NCBI RefSeq assembly: GCF_001506075.1
Contig: NZ_KQ947475.1
Location: 723,799 to 787,798, forward strand
Length of the DNA stretch: 64,000 nucleotides
DNA from: Vibrio sp. MEBiC08052
Lineage (GTDB): Bacteria > Pseudomonadota > Gammaproteobacteria > Enterobacterales > Vibrionaceae
Direction: 5' to 3'
Positions 34,714-44,420 of the stretch are shown piece after piece. Every line of letters begins with the position of its first letter. The first letter of the stretch is position 1. Position numbers and translations under genes: made by a program. The notes beneath the pieces were generated by a model. The model was not told the origin of the DNA, did not search any database, and was given only the letters and a program-made list of their open reading frames with translations.

Positions 34714-35112
34714 GGGGAGGAGAGCCAAGCTTGCGCTCTATTCTCAAAATATCGGTTCAGTATCGGTGAGGGAGAGTTAATTTCATCACCATCTGAATGA
34801 GGGCAATCTCGTCATCGCCTCAGTTCCTGAAGGCTGGATGAATCATTCCGGTTGCGGCAAATATCCGGGATTTATCTTCTTATTTTGGATTTATTCATAT
34901 TTTATCCATCTCTAAAAGCGACTTAGCATGTAAGCCATTACAACAATGACACGAAGCTAGGGAATCGCATGTCTCAACAATATCTGACACCGGAACATCA
35001 TCAGCCCGAACATGCTCCCGGCATCATTGAATGGCATTGAACGGGTGCCAAGTGACACGGAGCCAACGTAAAAAGCTCGCATTAAAGTGAGCTTCATTCA
35101 TTGAGGGAAGTT
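34714..35112. other. Gene-poor gap before the second lysE gene
   Basis: About 400 bases without a convincing gene. A short frame of 23 codons at 34969 (ATG TCT CAA CAA TAT to GAA TGG CAT TGA) lacks a clear ribosome binding site and could be a leader peptide or a fragment. Nothing else stands out. Confidence 0.5.
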
Positions 35113-35763
35113 ATGGATTTCACGACCGCATTATTGTCTATTTTGACCATTCATTTAATGGCCTCCATTTCACCGGGGCCGGACTTTGTGGTGGTTTCTC
35201 AACAAACACTCCGTCAAGGGCGCAAAGCCGGCATTGTTTGCGGGATGGGGGTTTGTGTCGGTTTATTGGTTCACATTAGCTATTCCGTTGCCGGTTTAAC
35301 CACGGCATTAGGGCATTCGGATTATATTACCCAAGGGATAGGTATTTTTGGGGGAAGTTATCTGGTGTTCTTGGCATATAAATCCATCAAAGGGTCGTTT
35401 GCCAAGCCAACGCAAGAGCCCATTCAAGCGGAAGTGCCGATTCCAGCGGAAAAGAAAACGGAAAATAAATCTGCTTTTTGGAGCGGCTTGATCGTTAATA
35501 TCTTCAACCCGAAGGCCGCAATATATTTCATCTCTTTATTTTCCATTATTATTTCTCCTGCATTGGAGACAGAAAAGCTCTTATTGGTCATTATCTCGAT
35601 CATTGCCGTACAAATGGCATGGTATCTGACATTTATTTTCATTGTGACCATCCCAAGCGTCAGAGTAAAGTTTGACCGTAAAGTCTATTTGATTGACCGA
35701 TTCTTGGGGATGCTCATGGCCGCGATGGGTATTTATATGATAACCACGTATGCCTTTATTTAG
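35113..35763 (+). CDS. LysE/RhtB-family exporter, second
   Basis: 216 residues. MDFTTALLSILTIHLMASISPGPDFVVVSQQ carries the LysE/RhtB signature (SPGPDF), with further spans VCGMGVCVGLLVHISYSVAGL, IYFISLFSIIISPAL and MLMAAMGIYMITTYA in segments. Charged loop between helices 3 and 4 (KKTENKSAFW). ATG 35113 has GAGGGA seven bases upstream; the frame also opens at a TTG in 35101. It probably exports threonine- or homoserine-like substrates. Confidence 0.85.
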   Translation: MDFTTALLSILTIHLMASISPGPDFVVVSQQTLRQGRKAGIVCGMGVCVGLLVHISYSVAGLTTALGHSDYITQGIGIFGGSYLVFLAYKSIKGSFAKPTQEPIQAEVPIPAEKKTENKSAFWSGLIVNIFNPKAAIYFISLFSIIISPALETEKLLLVIISIIAVQMAWYLTFIFIVTIPSVRVKFDRKVYLIDRFLGMLMAAMGIYMITTYAFI

Positions 35764-35837
35764 ATAAATTGACGGTTTTCGTATACCGCAATTTGAGTCG
35801 ATCACTACAAATGCAATTATTCTGTGCCCTTGTTGTT

Positions 35838-36593
35838 TCACTCAAGGAAGGCAAGGGCTTGTTTTATCTGGCGGAGCAGCAGGTGAAGTTCATTTTTATA
35901 GTCTGATCTGAATTTTTCGTCACTCAGGTTATCGCCGACACGCCAGTAGATAGTATAAAGCAGCACCTTAGTAATTTTTTCTCTTAATTCAAACAGTTCG
36001 ATACTATTCCCCGGGGCTGAATAGTGGCTTAAGAAGTGATGATAGCAATCATTGATGCGTCGAAAATGGTTCAAGACAGTCTCTTGATCCGGTTTGATGA
36101 AAGATAATCCGCTCTTATCCTGCGTGATATTGACGGACTCGGTATACGCAATGCTGTCTTCAATAATGGCTGTGATTTCCTTTAAAAAGGCATGTTTATT
36201 TTGTCCATCCTCTTTATCTGCCAACAGTGGTAACCATTTGCCGGAAACTTTATATCCCAGCCCCCGAACGGTCACAATAAAATCATCGATCATCAGATTT
36301 TTTAAAATTGACCGGACCTTAAAAACATATTTATTGGCGATGATATTGTCGGGGCAATCTTCCATATGAAATGTTGACTTTTGTTCTCTGACAATACAAC
36401 CGATATCGTGATAACTGAGCACCGCCGCCTCGTGGGTGAAAAAGTGGTGAAGAAGCACGAATACCGCAGTATCCTGGAGAAAGACTTCTCGTCCGGAAGA
36501 CTTCAATATTTTCAGATTAGCGTCAAGTGTGACAAGCTTTGCGGTTTCTCTATTTTTGAAAGTCAATATATTTTTGAACGTGAACTGGCTCAT
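35838..36593 (-). CDS. OmpR/ToxR-type winged-helix regulator without receiver
   Basis: 251 residues. The N-terminal 110 form a winged helix of the OmpR/ToxR class (LKILKSSGREVFLQDTAVFVLLHHFF in outline, then NKYVFKVRSILKNL and FIVTVRGLGYKVSGKW), but no receiver domain precedes and no membrane helix follows. The C-terminal half is helical and unknown. So it is a cytoplasmic, ToxR-like DNA-binding protein with an unassigned sensor part. ATG 36593 has CAGGAA upstream. Target unknown; convergent lysE and the divergent-side palindrome at 36798 are neighbours. Confidence 0.7.
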   Translation of the reverse strand: MSQFTFKNILTFKNRETAKLVTLDANLKILKSSGREVFLQDTAVFVLLHHFFTHEAAVLSYHDIGCIVREQKSTFHMEDCPDNIIANKYVFKVRSILKNLMIDDFIVTVRGLGYKVSGKWLPLLADKEDGQNKHAFLKEITAIIEDSIAYTESVNITQDKSGLSFIKPDQETVLNHFRRINDCYHHFLSHYSAPGNSIELFELREKITKVLLYTIYWRVGDNLSDEKFRSDYKNELHLLLRQIKQALAFLE

Positions 36594-36797
36594 TGTGATT
36601 CCTGACTGCTGTTGAGCTCCGATATACATATTATCGACATTGATTCCCAATACGTTGATTGCTCTGCAAATTGGAGGCCGAATTTATATCGCATCATACT
36701 CTATGCACTATTTTACCGAGCATAACTATAACGATAGTTTTTGTGAAAGGGAAAATATGCAGAGATAAACGATCACAGTCGGTAATCATGGGCACGT

Positions 36798-36826
36798 CAT
36801 ATCACTGAACAATGTTCAGTGATATG
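36798..36826. promoter_or_regulatory. 29-base perfect palindrome
   Basis: CATATCACTGAAC (36798-36810) and GTTCAGTGATATG (36814-36826) are exact reverse complements around AAT. No T run follows on either strand, so an operator or recombination-type site is more likely than a terminator. The gap 36594-36924 otherwise holds nothing recognisable. Confidence 0.55.
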
Positions 36827-36924
36827 TGAAACAGGAGGAATTTTCGCGCGCTCTCAATGACGGCAGACATCATTTTCTGCACTGAAACACGCCTCAAAGT
36901 TCGTCCTGAGAGTCAGCCGATTTC

Positions 36925-38517
36925 TTACACGCCAAAGCGTTGGATTTGCAGCTTTAACGCATCGACTTGCGCTAACAATTGCTCTTTGACCGCGACGCTG
37001 GCACGGGTTAAATCTGCATTTTCACTGGCGTTACTGGCGATACTTTCGATTTGCTGATTCAAATGCAGCGACGATTGACTTTGCTCATGAGTTCGCGCGG
37101 TTATCTCTTGATTAGAGCGACTAAAATCATTAATCGCGGAGATAATTTCATCAAATAGTACCATGGCGCTTTGGGCTTCGGATGACACTTTACCGGTTAG
37201 CTCTTGCGAGTCTCGCATCGCATTCGCTGCGCTACTTGAACCTTTTTGAATCCGTTCAACTACGGTTTGGATTTCAATTGTGGAGGCATGGGTACGATTT
37301 GCCAAGTTGCGAACTTCATCTGCAACCACCGCAAAGCCACGTCCTGATTCTCCGGCTCGCGCAGCTTCAATCGCCGCATTGAGCGCCAGCAAATTGGTCT
37401 GCTCTGCAATACTGCGAATCACCTCCAGCACCGAACCAATGTTTTGTCCATCCTCCTCGAGTGTACGGATTACACCAGAGGCCTGCGTCATTGAGCTAAC
37501 GACCTCATCGAGAGATTTCACGGTACTTTCCAGCGTTCTCTGCCCCGTTGCCGAACGCTCCTGTACCTGCGTTGCGCTGAGCAGCGTCTGACTGGCTGAC
37601 TCGGCGACTTCATTCAGTGACAGGCTCATGTCTTGGATGGATGATGCAACCTCATTGGTATCATGATTCTGTCTGCGTGCCCGCTCATCGATTTGTTGCA
37701 GGTTATCACCGATTGAATCAGCGAGTCGGGTGGTATTTTGCATCGTGTCACCAACCTGATTGACGATCTTGAAAACCACATCGATAAAGTGATTGATATG
37801 ACCGGCTAGCTGTCCAATCTCATCGTTACTCTTCACATCGAGCTTCATATTTAGGTTGCCGTTTGAACTCCCCAGTGAAGCAATACGTGTAATCATTAAA
37901 TGGAGTGGCTTAAGCACTAATGTTTTAACGGTTGTCACCACTGCGATCGCAATTAAAATGGCAGCGATTAAAACGGCAAGAGAGTAGTTTTTAATACTGG
38001 CTATGGTGCTTTCGAGCGCGACGGCTGTTTTCTCAACTTTTTCATCGCCGGATTCCTCGAGTTGCCCGATAAATTCTTGCATCGCGTCAAACTGAGTCAG
38101 TAATGCACTTAAAGCCCTGAGCCTACTTTCATCATTTGCGTTGAGTAAAGACCGTTTACTGGTTTCAAACTCGGTCAGGTAGATATCTAACTGCTTGATT
38201 TTGTTTTGTTCGATTAATCCGGCTTCTTTTAACCGCTGGAAAGATTCGGTGGCAAAAGTTGTGGGCTCGCTTAATGCCGCTAACGTCTTCGCTTTGGTGA
38301 TTTCACCGGATGCGAAGCGCTGTAACTGGATCAACTGCCCCTGTAACCCAATCGTGCCTTCCATCGCGCCATCAGCGGTTGACCATGCAGGCCCGGTCAC
38401 AAACTCGATCGCATTAATTAATTTGCTTATGCCTGAGTAACTTATCCAATAATTAATCACAACCAGCGAGATAAGCACGCTAATACTAAGATAGAGCTTC
38501 GAGCTAATTTTCATCAT
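36925..38517 (-). CDS. Methyl-accepting chemotaxis protein
   Basis: 530 residues. N-terminal membrane helix ([19 protein letters not shown]), a periplasmic four-helix sensor of about 150 residues, second helix ([20 protein letters not shown]), HAMP region ([16 protein letters not shown]), then the long cytoplasmic signalling hairpin whose tip [19 protein letters not shown] binds CheA/CheW. No C-terminal NWETF tether is present. It senses an unknown ligand. Confidence 0.93.
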   Translation of the reverse strand: MMKISSKLYLSISVLISLVVINYWISYSGISKLINAIEFVTGPAWSTADGAMEGTIGLQGQLIQLQRFASGEITKAKTLAALSEPTTFATESFQRLKEAGLIEQNKIKQLDIYLTEFETSKRSLLNANDESRLRALSALLTQFDAMQEFIGQLEESGDEKVEKTAVALESTIASIKNYSLAVLIAAILIAIAVVTTVKTLVLKPLHLMITRIASLGSSNGNLNMKLDVKSNDEIGQLAGHINHFIDVVFKIVNQVGDTMQNTTRLADSIGDNLQQIDERARRQNHDTNEVASSIQDMSLSLNEVAESASQTLLSATQVQERSATGQRTLESTVKSLDEVVSSMTQASGVIRTLEEDGQNIGSVLEVIRSIAEQTNLLALNAAIEAARAGESGRGFAVVADEVRNLANRTHASTIEIQTVVERIQKGSSSAANAMRDSQELTGKVSSEAQSAMVLFDEIISAINDFSRSNQEITARTHEQSQSSLHLNQQIESIASNASENADLTRASVAVKEQLLAQVDALKLQIQRFGV

Positions 38518-38626
38518 CCATTCTCAAATGCCTTCAATATTACATAACTATAGAATTAATTATGGTTTCTGCTACTCAAGGACATCATTAGCTCGATGGT
38601 GCTTTGTGACAACATGTTGCAAAGTC

Positions 38627-39076
38627 TTACTGACTCATCAGATGCGGACCTGCACCTTTTTCGCCTAATTTATCGTAGGGATTGAGAAGCCGGCATCTTT
38701 CAAGAGACAGACAGCCGCAGCCGATGCAATCGGTTATCATGTCTCTTAACTCAGTCAACTGCGTTATTTTTTTATCGAGTTCTGTTTTCCATCGGGAGCC
38801 CAATGCTTCCCAATCCTCAAGTGTGACACGGGTACTGTTCGGCAGGCCTTCAAGCTCTGATAATATGTCGTCCAAAGAAAAGCCGGTCCGCTGTGCCACT
38901 TGGATCAGCGAGACAATCCGAATGACATGTTTGGGATACTGTCTGTGGTTAGCTGCGTTTCTCTGACTCTTGATTAAGCCTTTTTTCTCATAGAAATGTA
39001 ACGCTGATACTGCAACACCGGTTCTTTCACTCAGCACCCCGACGGAGATCCACTCTGGGATGATTTTCTTCTGCAT
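38627..39076 (-). CDS. soxR: SoxR, redox-sensitive MerR-type activator
   Basis: 149 residues. MerR-type HTH with WISVGVLSERTGVAVSALHFYEKKGLI in outline, dimerisation helix, and the SoxR cluster CIGCGCLSLERC that holds a [2Fe-2S] centre activated by superoxide or redox-cycling drugs. No soxS is adjacent; in vibrios SoxR often activates oxidoreductase or efflux genes directly. The nearest efflux operon begins 741 bases beyond the gene, so a link is possible but unproven. Confidence 0.9.
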   Translation of the reverse strand: MQKKIIPEWISVGVLSERTGVAVSALHFYEKKGLIKSQRNAANHRQYPKHVIRIVSLIQVAQRTGFSLDDILSELEGLPNSTRVTLEDWEALGSRWKTELDKKITQLTELRDMITDCIGCGCLSLERCRLLNPYDKLGEKGAGPHLMSQ

Positions 39077-39183
39077 TCGTCTGTTGACCTCAACTTAAAT
39101 TTAGGGCTTATGATAAGCATCAACCGAGTATTGCTCAAGTTTTGTTCTTCACATCCTACTGAAGAGCCGCGTGTTGCTGAATA

Positions 39184-39756
39184 TCAATTTGATTTCAATT
39201 GTTCGTCAGTTGGCGGCGTCATCACTTTCTCAAAGATGAAGTATTCATATTCATATAAATCCGTCAGGTTGTAATCGCGGAGACCGGCAGGGAAGTGCGT
39301 ATCCGGATGATAGCGATTGTAAAATTCAGTAATGTGGAAGCCACACTTGTTGAGATAAAAGTGGACGTTTCTTTTTTCAAAGTAGGGCGTTCCGGTTTGC
39401 CAGACCTTGGTTGCCGGATAGGTCGCTTCTATCGCCTGCCATGCAGCAAGGCCGAGCCCTTGGTTATGATTGCCTGAGTCAATGAAAAACCATTCGAGTT
39501 CATGATGTTGCGTCTCTTCGTTGATCTGCAGAACCGCGCCGCCAACGGGGTTATCATTGGATAAGATATGGTAGAGAACCGTATTCTCCTCATCAAATGA
39601 CGACTCGATATCTTCATCAGAGGGAATGGGTTTACCATGATACTGACCAAACTCTTTGATTACTGCATCGGTGAATGCCGTCTTTAATTTTTGTTTGAAT
39701 TCGAGCCGGTCTTCTTGTTGAACCGGTATTAATGTGACATGTTTTTCTTGCATCAT
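39184..39756 (-). CDS. GNAT-family acetyltransferase
   Basis: 190 residues. Acetyl-CoA-binding motif [19 protein letters not shown] (near 93-112) and the following [22 protein letters not shown] are GNAT-like. The C-terminal region contains a tyrosine/glutamate-rich end. Substrate unknown. It ends 108 bases from SoxR. Confidence 0.8.
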   Translation of the reverse strand: MMQEKHVTLIPVQQEDRLEFKQKLKTAFTDAVIKEFGQYHGKPIPSDEDIESSFDEENTVLYHILSNDNPVGGAVLQINEETQHHELEWFFIDSGNHNQGLGLAAWQAIEATYPATKVWQTGTPYFEKRNVHFYLNKCGFHITEFYNRYHPDTHFPAGLRDYNLTDLYEYEYFIFEKVMTPPTDEQLKSN

Positions 39757-39816
39757 GGAAATACCTTTTACTGAATATAAATGTTGCTGATTGAGTATGC
39801 TGAGCGAGTCGGACCG

Positions 39817-41229
39817 CTAACGCGATGCTGATGAGGCAGCCAATCCGCCGCCTAACGCTTTGTATAAAAACACCGCATTACTTAATTCTTGCTGCTTGAG
39901 TTCCAGCCATGTTTGTTGTGCCGCGTAGAGTTGCCTTTGCGCATCCAGTAACGTCAAATGCCTTTCAACACCGGCCTGATAGCGCAGTTTAGACAGTTTT
40001 GTTCTGCGTTGTTCTGCGGCGACAACGTTCATTTGTGCCGCTATTTGTTGTTGATATGTTTCACTGCCTGATAAACCATCCGCAACTTCTTTAAACGCGG
40101 TCTGAATGGTTTTTTCATATTGCGCGATGGCACTGGAGCGGTTGACTTTTGCCAGCTGTAACGATGCATCAAGTTTTCCCGCTTGGAATATGGGCAGCTC
40201 GATTTGTGGTGACAATGACCATATGGAATGCCCTGAACCGACCAGATGGCGGATATCCGAACTGGCATAACCAATGGCGCTGGTCAGAGAGAGACGAGGA
40301 AAATAAGCGGCTCGTGCTGCGCCAATATCTTCATTGGCTGCGATGAGGTTTTGCTCTGCCTGCAAAATATCCGGCCGATACAGTAATAAATCCGAAGGCA
40401 GCCCTGCGGGAAGCCGGGTCATGACACCTTGATCTGCCAGTGCCCGGGGCGCCGGGAGATCGGCTGGTAAGCTCGAACCGACAAGTAACCGCAGTGAGTT
40501 TCCGGCTTGTGTCAATGCGCGTATTTTGGCCGCTCGGTTGGCCTGCGCACTGGCGACCTGACTTTCCGCCTGGGCGACATCAAGTGCACTGGTTTGATTG
40601 CCCATTCTGAGCTTTTGCGTCAAGTCGAGCGACTTCTGCCAGTCAGTTAACGTCTCTTCGGTCAAGCTGAGTTGTTCTGCGGCCAGACGTTCAGAAAAAT
40701 AAGCGTCAGCAATCGAACTGATGAGCGCAATTTGTGCGGCCTTACGGCCATAATCACTGGCTAAGTAACGTGAAAAAGCGGCATCTGACAGTGAACGCAT
40801 ACGGCCGAATAAGTCAATTTCAAATGCGCTGAAGCCAATATTCAGATTGTTCTGTTGTTGGATTTCCGATGTTGTGACACCGCTGTCGTTTGTTCGGGTT
40901 CGTTGGCGACTGGCACTCATGGTTAAATCCAGATGAGGGATTCGTGCCGAACGCTGAATCCCATATTGGGCTTTCACCGCTTCAACATTGAGGATCGCAA
41001 TCCTTAAATCGCGGTTATTGGCCAATGCCAACTCGATGATCTTTTGTAAGCGCTCATCACTGAACATGCTTCTCCAGCCAAGCTCAGCGATTGGCGTTGA
41101 AGCCGTCCCTGCCTGACTGTCGTGGGGCGGAAAAGTCGCCGGTACGGGGAGCGCTGGTTTGGTCAGTTCGGGCGTCAGAGAACAGGCCGAAAGTAAACCC
41201 GTCAGACAAAAAATAAATAAACGCATCAT
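39817..41229 (-). CDS. Outer-membrane efflux channel lipoprotein, AdeC/OprM-like
   Basis: 470 residues. Signal peptide with lipobox (CLTGLLSACSLTP, Cys near 16) and two OEP repeats (LAEQLSLTEETLTDWQ and QQLYAAQQTWLELKQQELS), as in the NodT/OprM class of outer-membrane factors that complete RND pumps. Third gene of the adeABC-like operon, six bases after the pump gene. Confidence 0.88.
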   Translation of the reverse strand: MMRLFIFCLTGLLSACSLTPELTKPALPVPATFPPHDSQAGTASTPIAELGWRSMFSDERLQKIIELALANNRDLRIAILNVEAVKAQYGIQRSARIPHLDLTMSASRQRTRTNDSGVTTSEIQQQNNLNIGFSAFEIDLFGRMRSLSDAAFSRYLASDYGRKAAQIALISSIADAYFSERLAAEQLSLTEETLTDWQKSLDLTQKLRMGNQTSALDVAQAESQVASAQANRAAKIRALTQAGNSLRLLVGSSLPADLPAPRALADQGVMTRLPAGLPSDLLLYRPDILQAEQNLIAANEDIGAARAAYFPRLSLTSAIGYASSDIRHLVGSGHSIWSLSPQIELPIFQAGKLDASLQLAKVNRSSAIAQYEKTIQTAFKEVADGLSGSETYQQQIAAQMNVVAAEQRRTKLSKLRYQAGVERHLTLLDAQRQLYAAQQTWLELKQQELSNAVFLYKALGGGLAASSASR

Positions 41230-41235
41230 ATTAAC

Positions 41236-44200
41236 TTAACCTTTGGGCTGTGCCGATGATTTTTGATTCGCTGTTCGCCAGTTGGTGAGGCGTTCTTGAA
41301 AATGCGTCACGAATACAAAGAATGTCGGAACAAAGTAGATAGCAAGGACAGTCGCACTGACCATGCCGCCAAATACACCCGTCCCAATCGCATGCTGTGT
41401 TTCGTGACTCGCACCGCTTGCCAGCATCAGCGGTACAACGCCCAGACCAAATGCCAGTGAGGTCATCAAGATCGGCCGTAAGCGTAATTGTGCGGCTTGC
41501 GTGGCAGACTCAATTAATCCGTGGCCTTGTTCGCGTAGTTGTTTGGCAAATTCAACGATCAGAATGGCATTTTTCGCTGACAAGCCAATCACGGTAATCA
41601 GGCCAACTTTAAAAAACACATCATCAGGCAGGCCGCGTAACGTCACGGCAATCACCGCGCCCAGCAAACCTAGCGGAACCACCAACATCACGGACAGTGG
41701 AATCGACCAGCTTTCATAGAGGGCGGCCAGCACTAAAAATACCACCAGCATGGAGAGCGCCATCAGCAATGGTGCCTGTGAAGCCGATTGACGTTCTTGT
41801 AAAGATTGTCCTGTCCACGCAATGGTAAATCCGGAAGGAAGTTGTTTTGCGAGTCGTTCAACTTCGGCCATTGCTTCGCCACTGGAGACGCCGGACGCGG
41901 CACTGCCGGAAATGCGTAACGCCGGATAGCCCTGAAAACGAACAAACTGCGGTGAAGTTTCACGCCAGCTTGGCGTGATGAATTCTGACAGTGCCACCAT
42001 ACCGTTATTTTGATTGCGCACATAAAGTTGCAGGACATCATCGATCTGCATCCTTGCCGGAGCATCCGCCTGCATGATGACTTGCTGCATTCGTCCGGCA
42101 TTGGGGAAATCGTTGATGTATAACGAGCCCATTGCGGTTGATAGTGTGTCACTGATATCTGTATATGAGACGCCTAATGTTGCTGCTTTCTGACGATCAA
42201 TCTCTAAATGAATGCTTGTTCCCGAGGGAAGCCCGTCTGAGTATACCTCGGTCAGTTTCGGACTTTTTTCAGCGAGCGCCAATAGTTGCGCTTCCGCCTC
42301 TTTGAGCGCTTGCTCACTATGACCACTCCGATCCTGTAAAAAGAAACTGATCCCCGAGCTGGTGCCGAGTTCTTCAATCGCGGGAGGCATCATATGCATG
42401 ACGGTGCCTTCCGGTACATCAGCCATCGCTTGCTGAGCCAGTAATAATTCTTGACGTGTTGAAGTGTCATCGCGGGTTTCCCAATCTCGTAAAGTGGTAA
42501 AGGTTTGGGCGGTATTGGTGCCTGAACCGGAAAAACCAAATCCGATCACCGTCATGGTGGACTGTACCGCAGGCCGGGAGAGGATATAGTCTTCAAACTT
42601 TTTGACGATGGTTAAGGTTCGCTCAGCCGTGGCATCCGCAGGCAACTGGATGTTGGTCATAAAATATCCCTGATCTTCTTCGGGCAGAAACGAAGTGGGT
42701 AACTGGCGGAATATGACAACCAGTAGCGCACTCAGCAGAATAAAGAGCACCATCATGCGTCCTTTGCGCCGGATACAGCCTTGTACATGAACCGCATAGC
42801 GCTGGTTGAGATGCTCAAAGCCGCGGTTGAACCCCTGAAAGAATCTGCGTTTTTCGTGTGTCGCTTTGACCGGCTTGAGTAGCGTTGCACACAAGGCCGG
42901 TGTCAGGGTGAGGGCTAAAAATGCAGAGAACAGAATAGAGACCGCCATAGAGAGGGCGAACTGTCGATAGATTACGCCCACCGAATCGCCGGATAGTCCC
43001 ATCGGAATAAATACTGCGGTGAGAACCAGCGTAATACCGATGATCGCGCCCGTGATCTCTTTCATGGCGATCGCGGTGGCGGCTGGTGGTGAGAGCCCTT
43101 TTTCTGACATCAGGCGCTCGACATTCTCGACGACAACAATGGCATCATCAACGATGATCCCGATCGCGAGCACCATACCGAACATGGTCAGTACGTTGAT
43201 TGAAAAGCCTGCGATCAACATGATGCTAAATGTCCCCAGCAGCGCAATCGGGGCGACGATCGCCGGGATGAAGGTATAGCGAATGTTCTGCAAAAATAAG
43301 AACATCACGCAAAACACCAATACCATCGCTTCAATTAACGTCTGGATCACTTTGTAGATCGAGACTTTGACGAAAGGAGCGGTATTAAACGGGATCGAAT
43401 CTTTCATCCCTGCCGGCAGGCTGTGCCTTAATTCCGGGAGCCGTTGTTCGACGGCCTCCGCTGTGCTGAGTGCATTCGCCCCGGGTCTCAGGAGGATCGC
43501 GGCTGCCGTGGCATTTTTACCATTTTCCCGGTTTAAGAAACCATAGGATTGCGACCCGATCTCCACGCGAGCCACGTCACCTAACACCACTTTTGCACCA
43601 TTGGTATTGGTCCGCAGAATAATATTGGCAAATTGTTCCGGGGTCGTTAACTGACTTTGTACCGTTAATGGCACAGTTACTCGCTGTCCGGATATGGTTG
43701 GCGCAGCCCCGACGCTGCCGGGAGCGATTTGGGCATTTTGTTGCGTCACGGCCTGACTGATATCCGCCATGGTTAAGCCCCGAGCATTGAGTTGATCCGG
43801 TTTGACCCAGATACGCATCGCTTTTTCTGCACCGAATGACTGTACCCGTCCGACCCCGTCAATACGGCGGAGTTCTTCAACAATATTACGGGACAGATAG
43901 TCGTTGAGGGCGACTTCATCGAAGCGGCCGTCATCCGATCTTAATCCGACAATCATGAGAAAGTTCGAGGTGGCTGACTCAACGGTTAAGCCATTCTGAC
44001 GGACAGCCTGCGGCAGTCGTGACTCAATTGTTTTAAGCTGATTCTGAATATCAACCTGAGCAATATCGGGATCGGTTCCGGGTTTGAACGTAGCGGTGAT
44101 TGAGGCTGAGCCGGAGGTATCCGCGGATGATTCGAAGTACATCAGGTTCTTTACATTGGATAATTCGCTCTCGATGAGACTTAAAACCCCATCGTTCATC

Positions 44201-44367
44201 GCTTTGGGCGTTGCCCCCGGATAAGTAGCCATAATACTGACGGTTGGCGGTGCCACCGATGGATAGCGGGAGACCGGCAATTTCGGAATCGCCAGACAGC
44301 CGAATAAGATAATAAATAGTGCAATCACCCACGCAAAGACCGGGCGCTGTATGAAAAACTGAGACAT
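41236..44367 (-). CDS. RND multidrug efflux pump of the HAE1 family, AdeB-like
   Basis: 1043 residues, the usual RND length. N terminus MSQFFIQRPVFAWVIALFII, 12 membrane spans, two large periplasmic loops, and the proton relay region AIGIIVDDAIVVVENVER (Asp-Asp in the fourth helix) with GLSAKNAILIVEFAK in the tenth. It exports drugs and detergents with the periplasmic adaptor and outer channel. The adjacent AdeR/AdeS-like regulators make this an AdeABC-type locus, in contrast to the AcrAB set. Confidence 0.95.
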   Translation of the reverse strand: MSQFFIQRPVFAWVIALFIILFGCLAIPKLPVSRYPSVAPPTVSIMATYPGATPKAMNDGVLSLIESELSNVKNLMYFESSADTSGSASITATFKPGTDPDIAQVDIQNQLKTIESRLPQAVRQNGLTVESATSNFLMIVGLRSDDGRFDEVALNDYLSRNIVEELRRIDGVGRVQSFGAEKAMRIWVKPDQLNARGLTMADISQAVTQQNAQIAPGSVGAAPTISGQRVTVPLTVQSQLTTPEQFANIILRTNTNGAKVVLGDVARVEIGSQSYGFLNRENGKNATAAAILLRPGANALSTAEAVEQRLPELRHSLPAGMKDSIPFNTAPFVKVSIYKVIQTLIEAMVLVFCVMFLFLQNIRYTFIPAIVAPIALLGTFSIMLIAGFSINVLTMFGMVLAIGIIVDDAIVVVENVERLMSEKGLSPPAATAIAMKEITGAIIGITLVLTAVFIPMGLSGDSVGVIYRQFALSMAVSILFSAFLALTLTPALCATLLKPVKATHEKRRFFQGFNRGFEHLNQRYAVHVQGCIRRKGRMMVLFILLSALLVVIFRQLPTSFLPEEDQGYFMTNIQLPADATAERTLTIVKKFEDYILSRPAVQSTMTVIGFGFSGSGTNTAQTFTTLRDWETRDDTSTRQELLLAQQAMADVPEGTVMHMMPPAIEELGTSSGISFFLQDRSGHSEQALKEAEAQLLALAEKSPKLTEVYSDGLPSGTSIHLEIDRQKAATLGVSYTDISDTLSTAMGSLYINDFPNAGRMQQVIMQADAPARMQIDDVLQLYVRNQNNGMVALSEFITPSWRETSPQFVRFQGYPALRISGSAASGVSSGEAMAEVERLAKQLPSGFTIAWTGQSLQERQSASQAPLLMALSMLVVFLVLAALYESWSIPLSVMLVVPLGLLGAVIAVTLRGLPDDVFFKVGLITVIGLSAKNAILIVEFAKQLREQGHGLIESATQAAQLRLRPILMTSLAFGLGVVPLMLASGASHETQHAIGTGVFGGMVSATVLAIYFVPTFFVFVTHFQERLTNWRTANQKSSAQPKG

Positions 44368-44420
44368 AAGAGGACACTCTCACCTAAATCATGGATTGTG
44401 GATGTGTTGACTGTGAATAT

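Noticed and set aside
34969..35040. 23-codon frame MSQQYLTPEHHQPEHAPG...
   Set aside because: No clear ribosome binding site; could be a peptide or gene fragment but not supportable.
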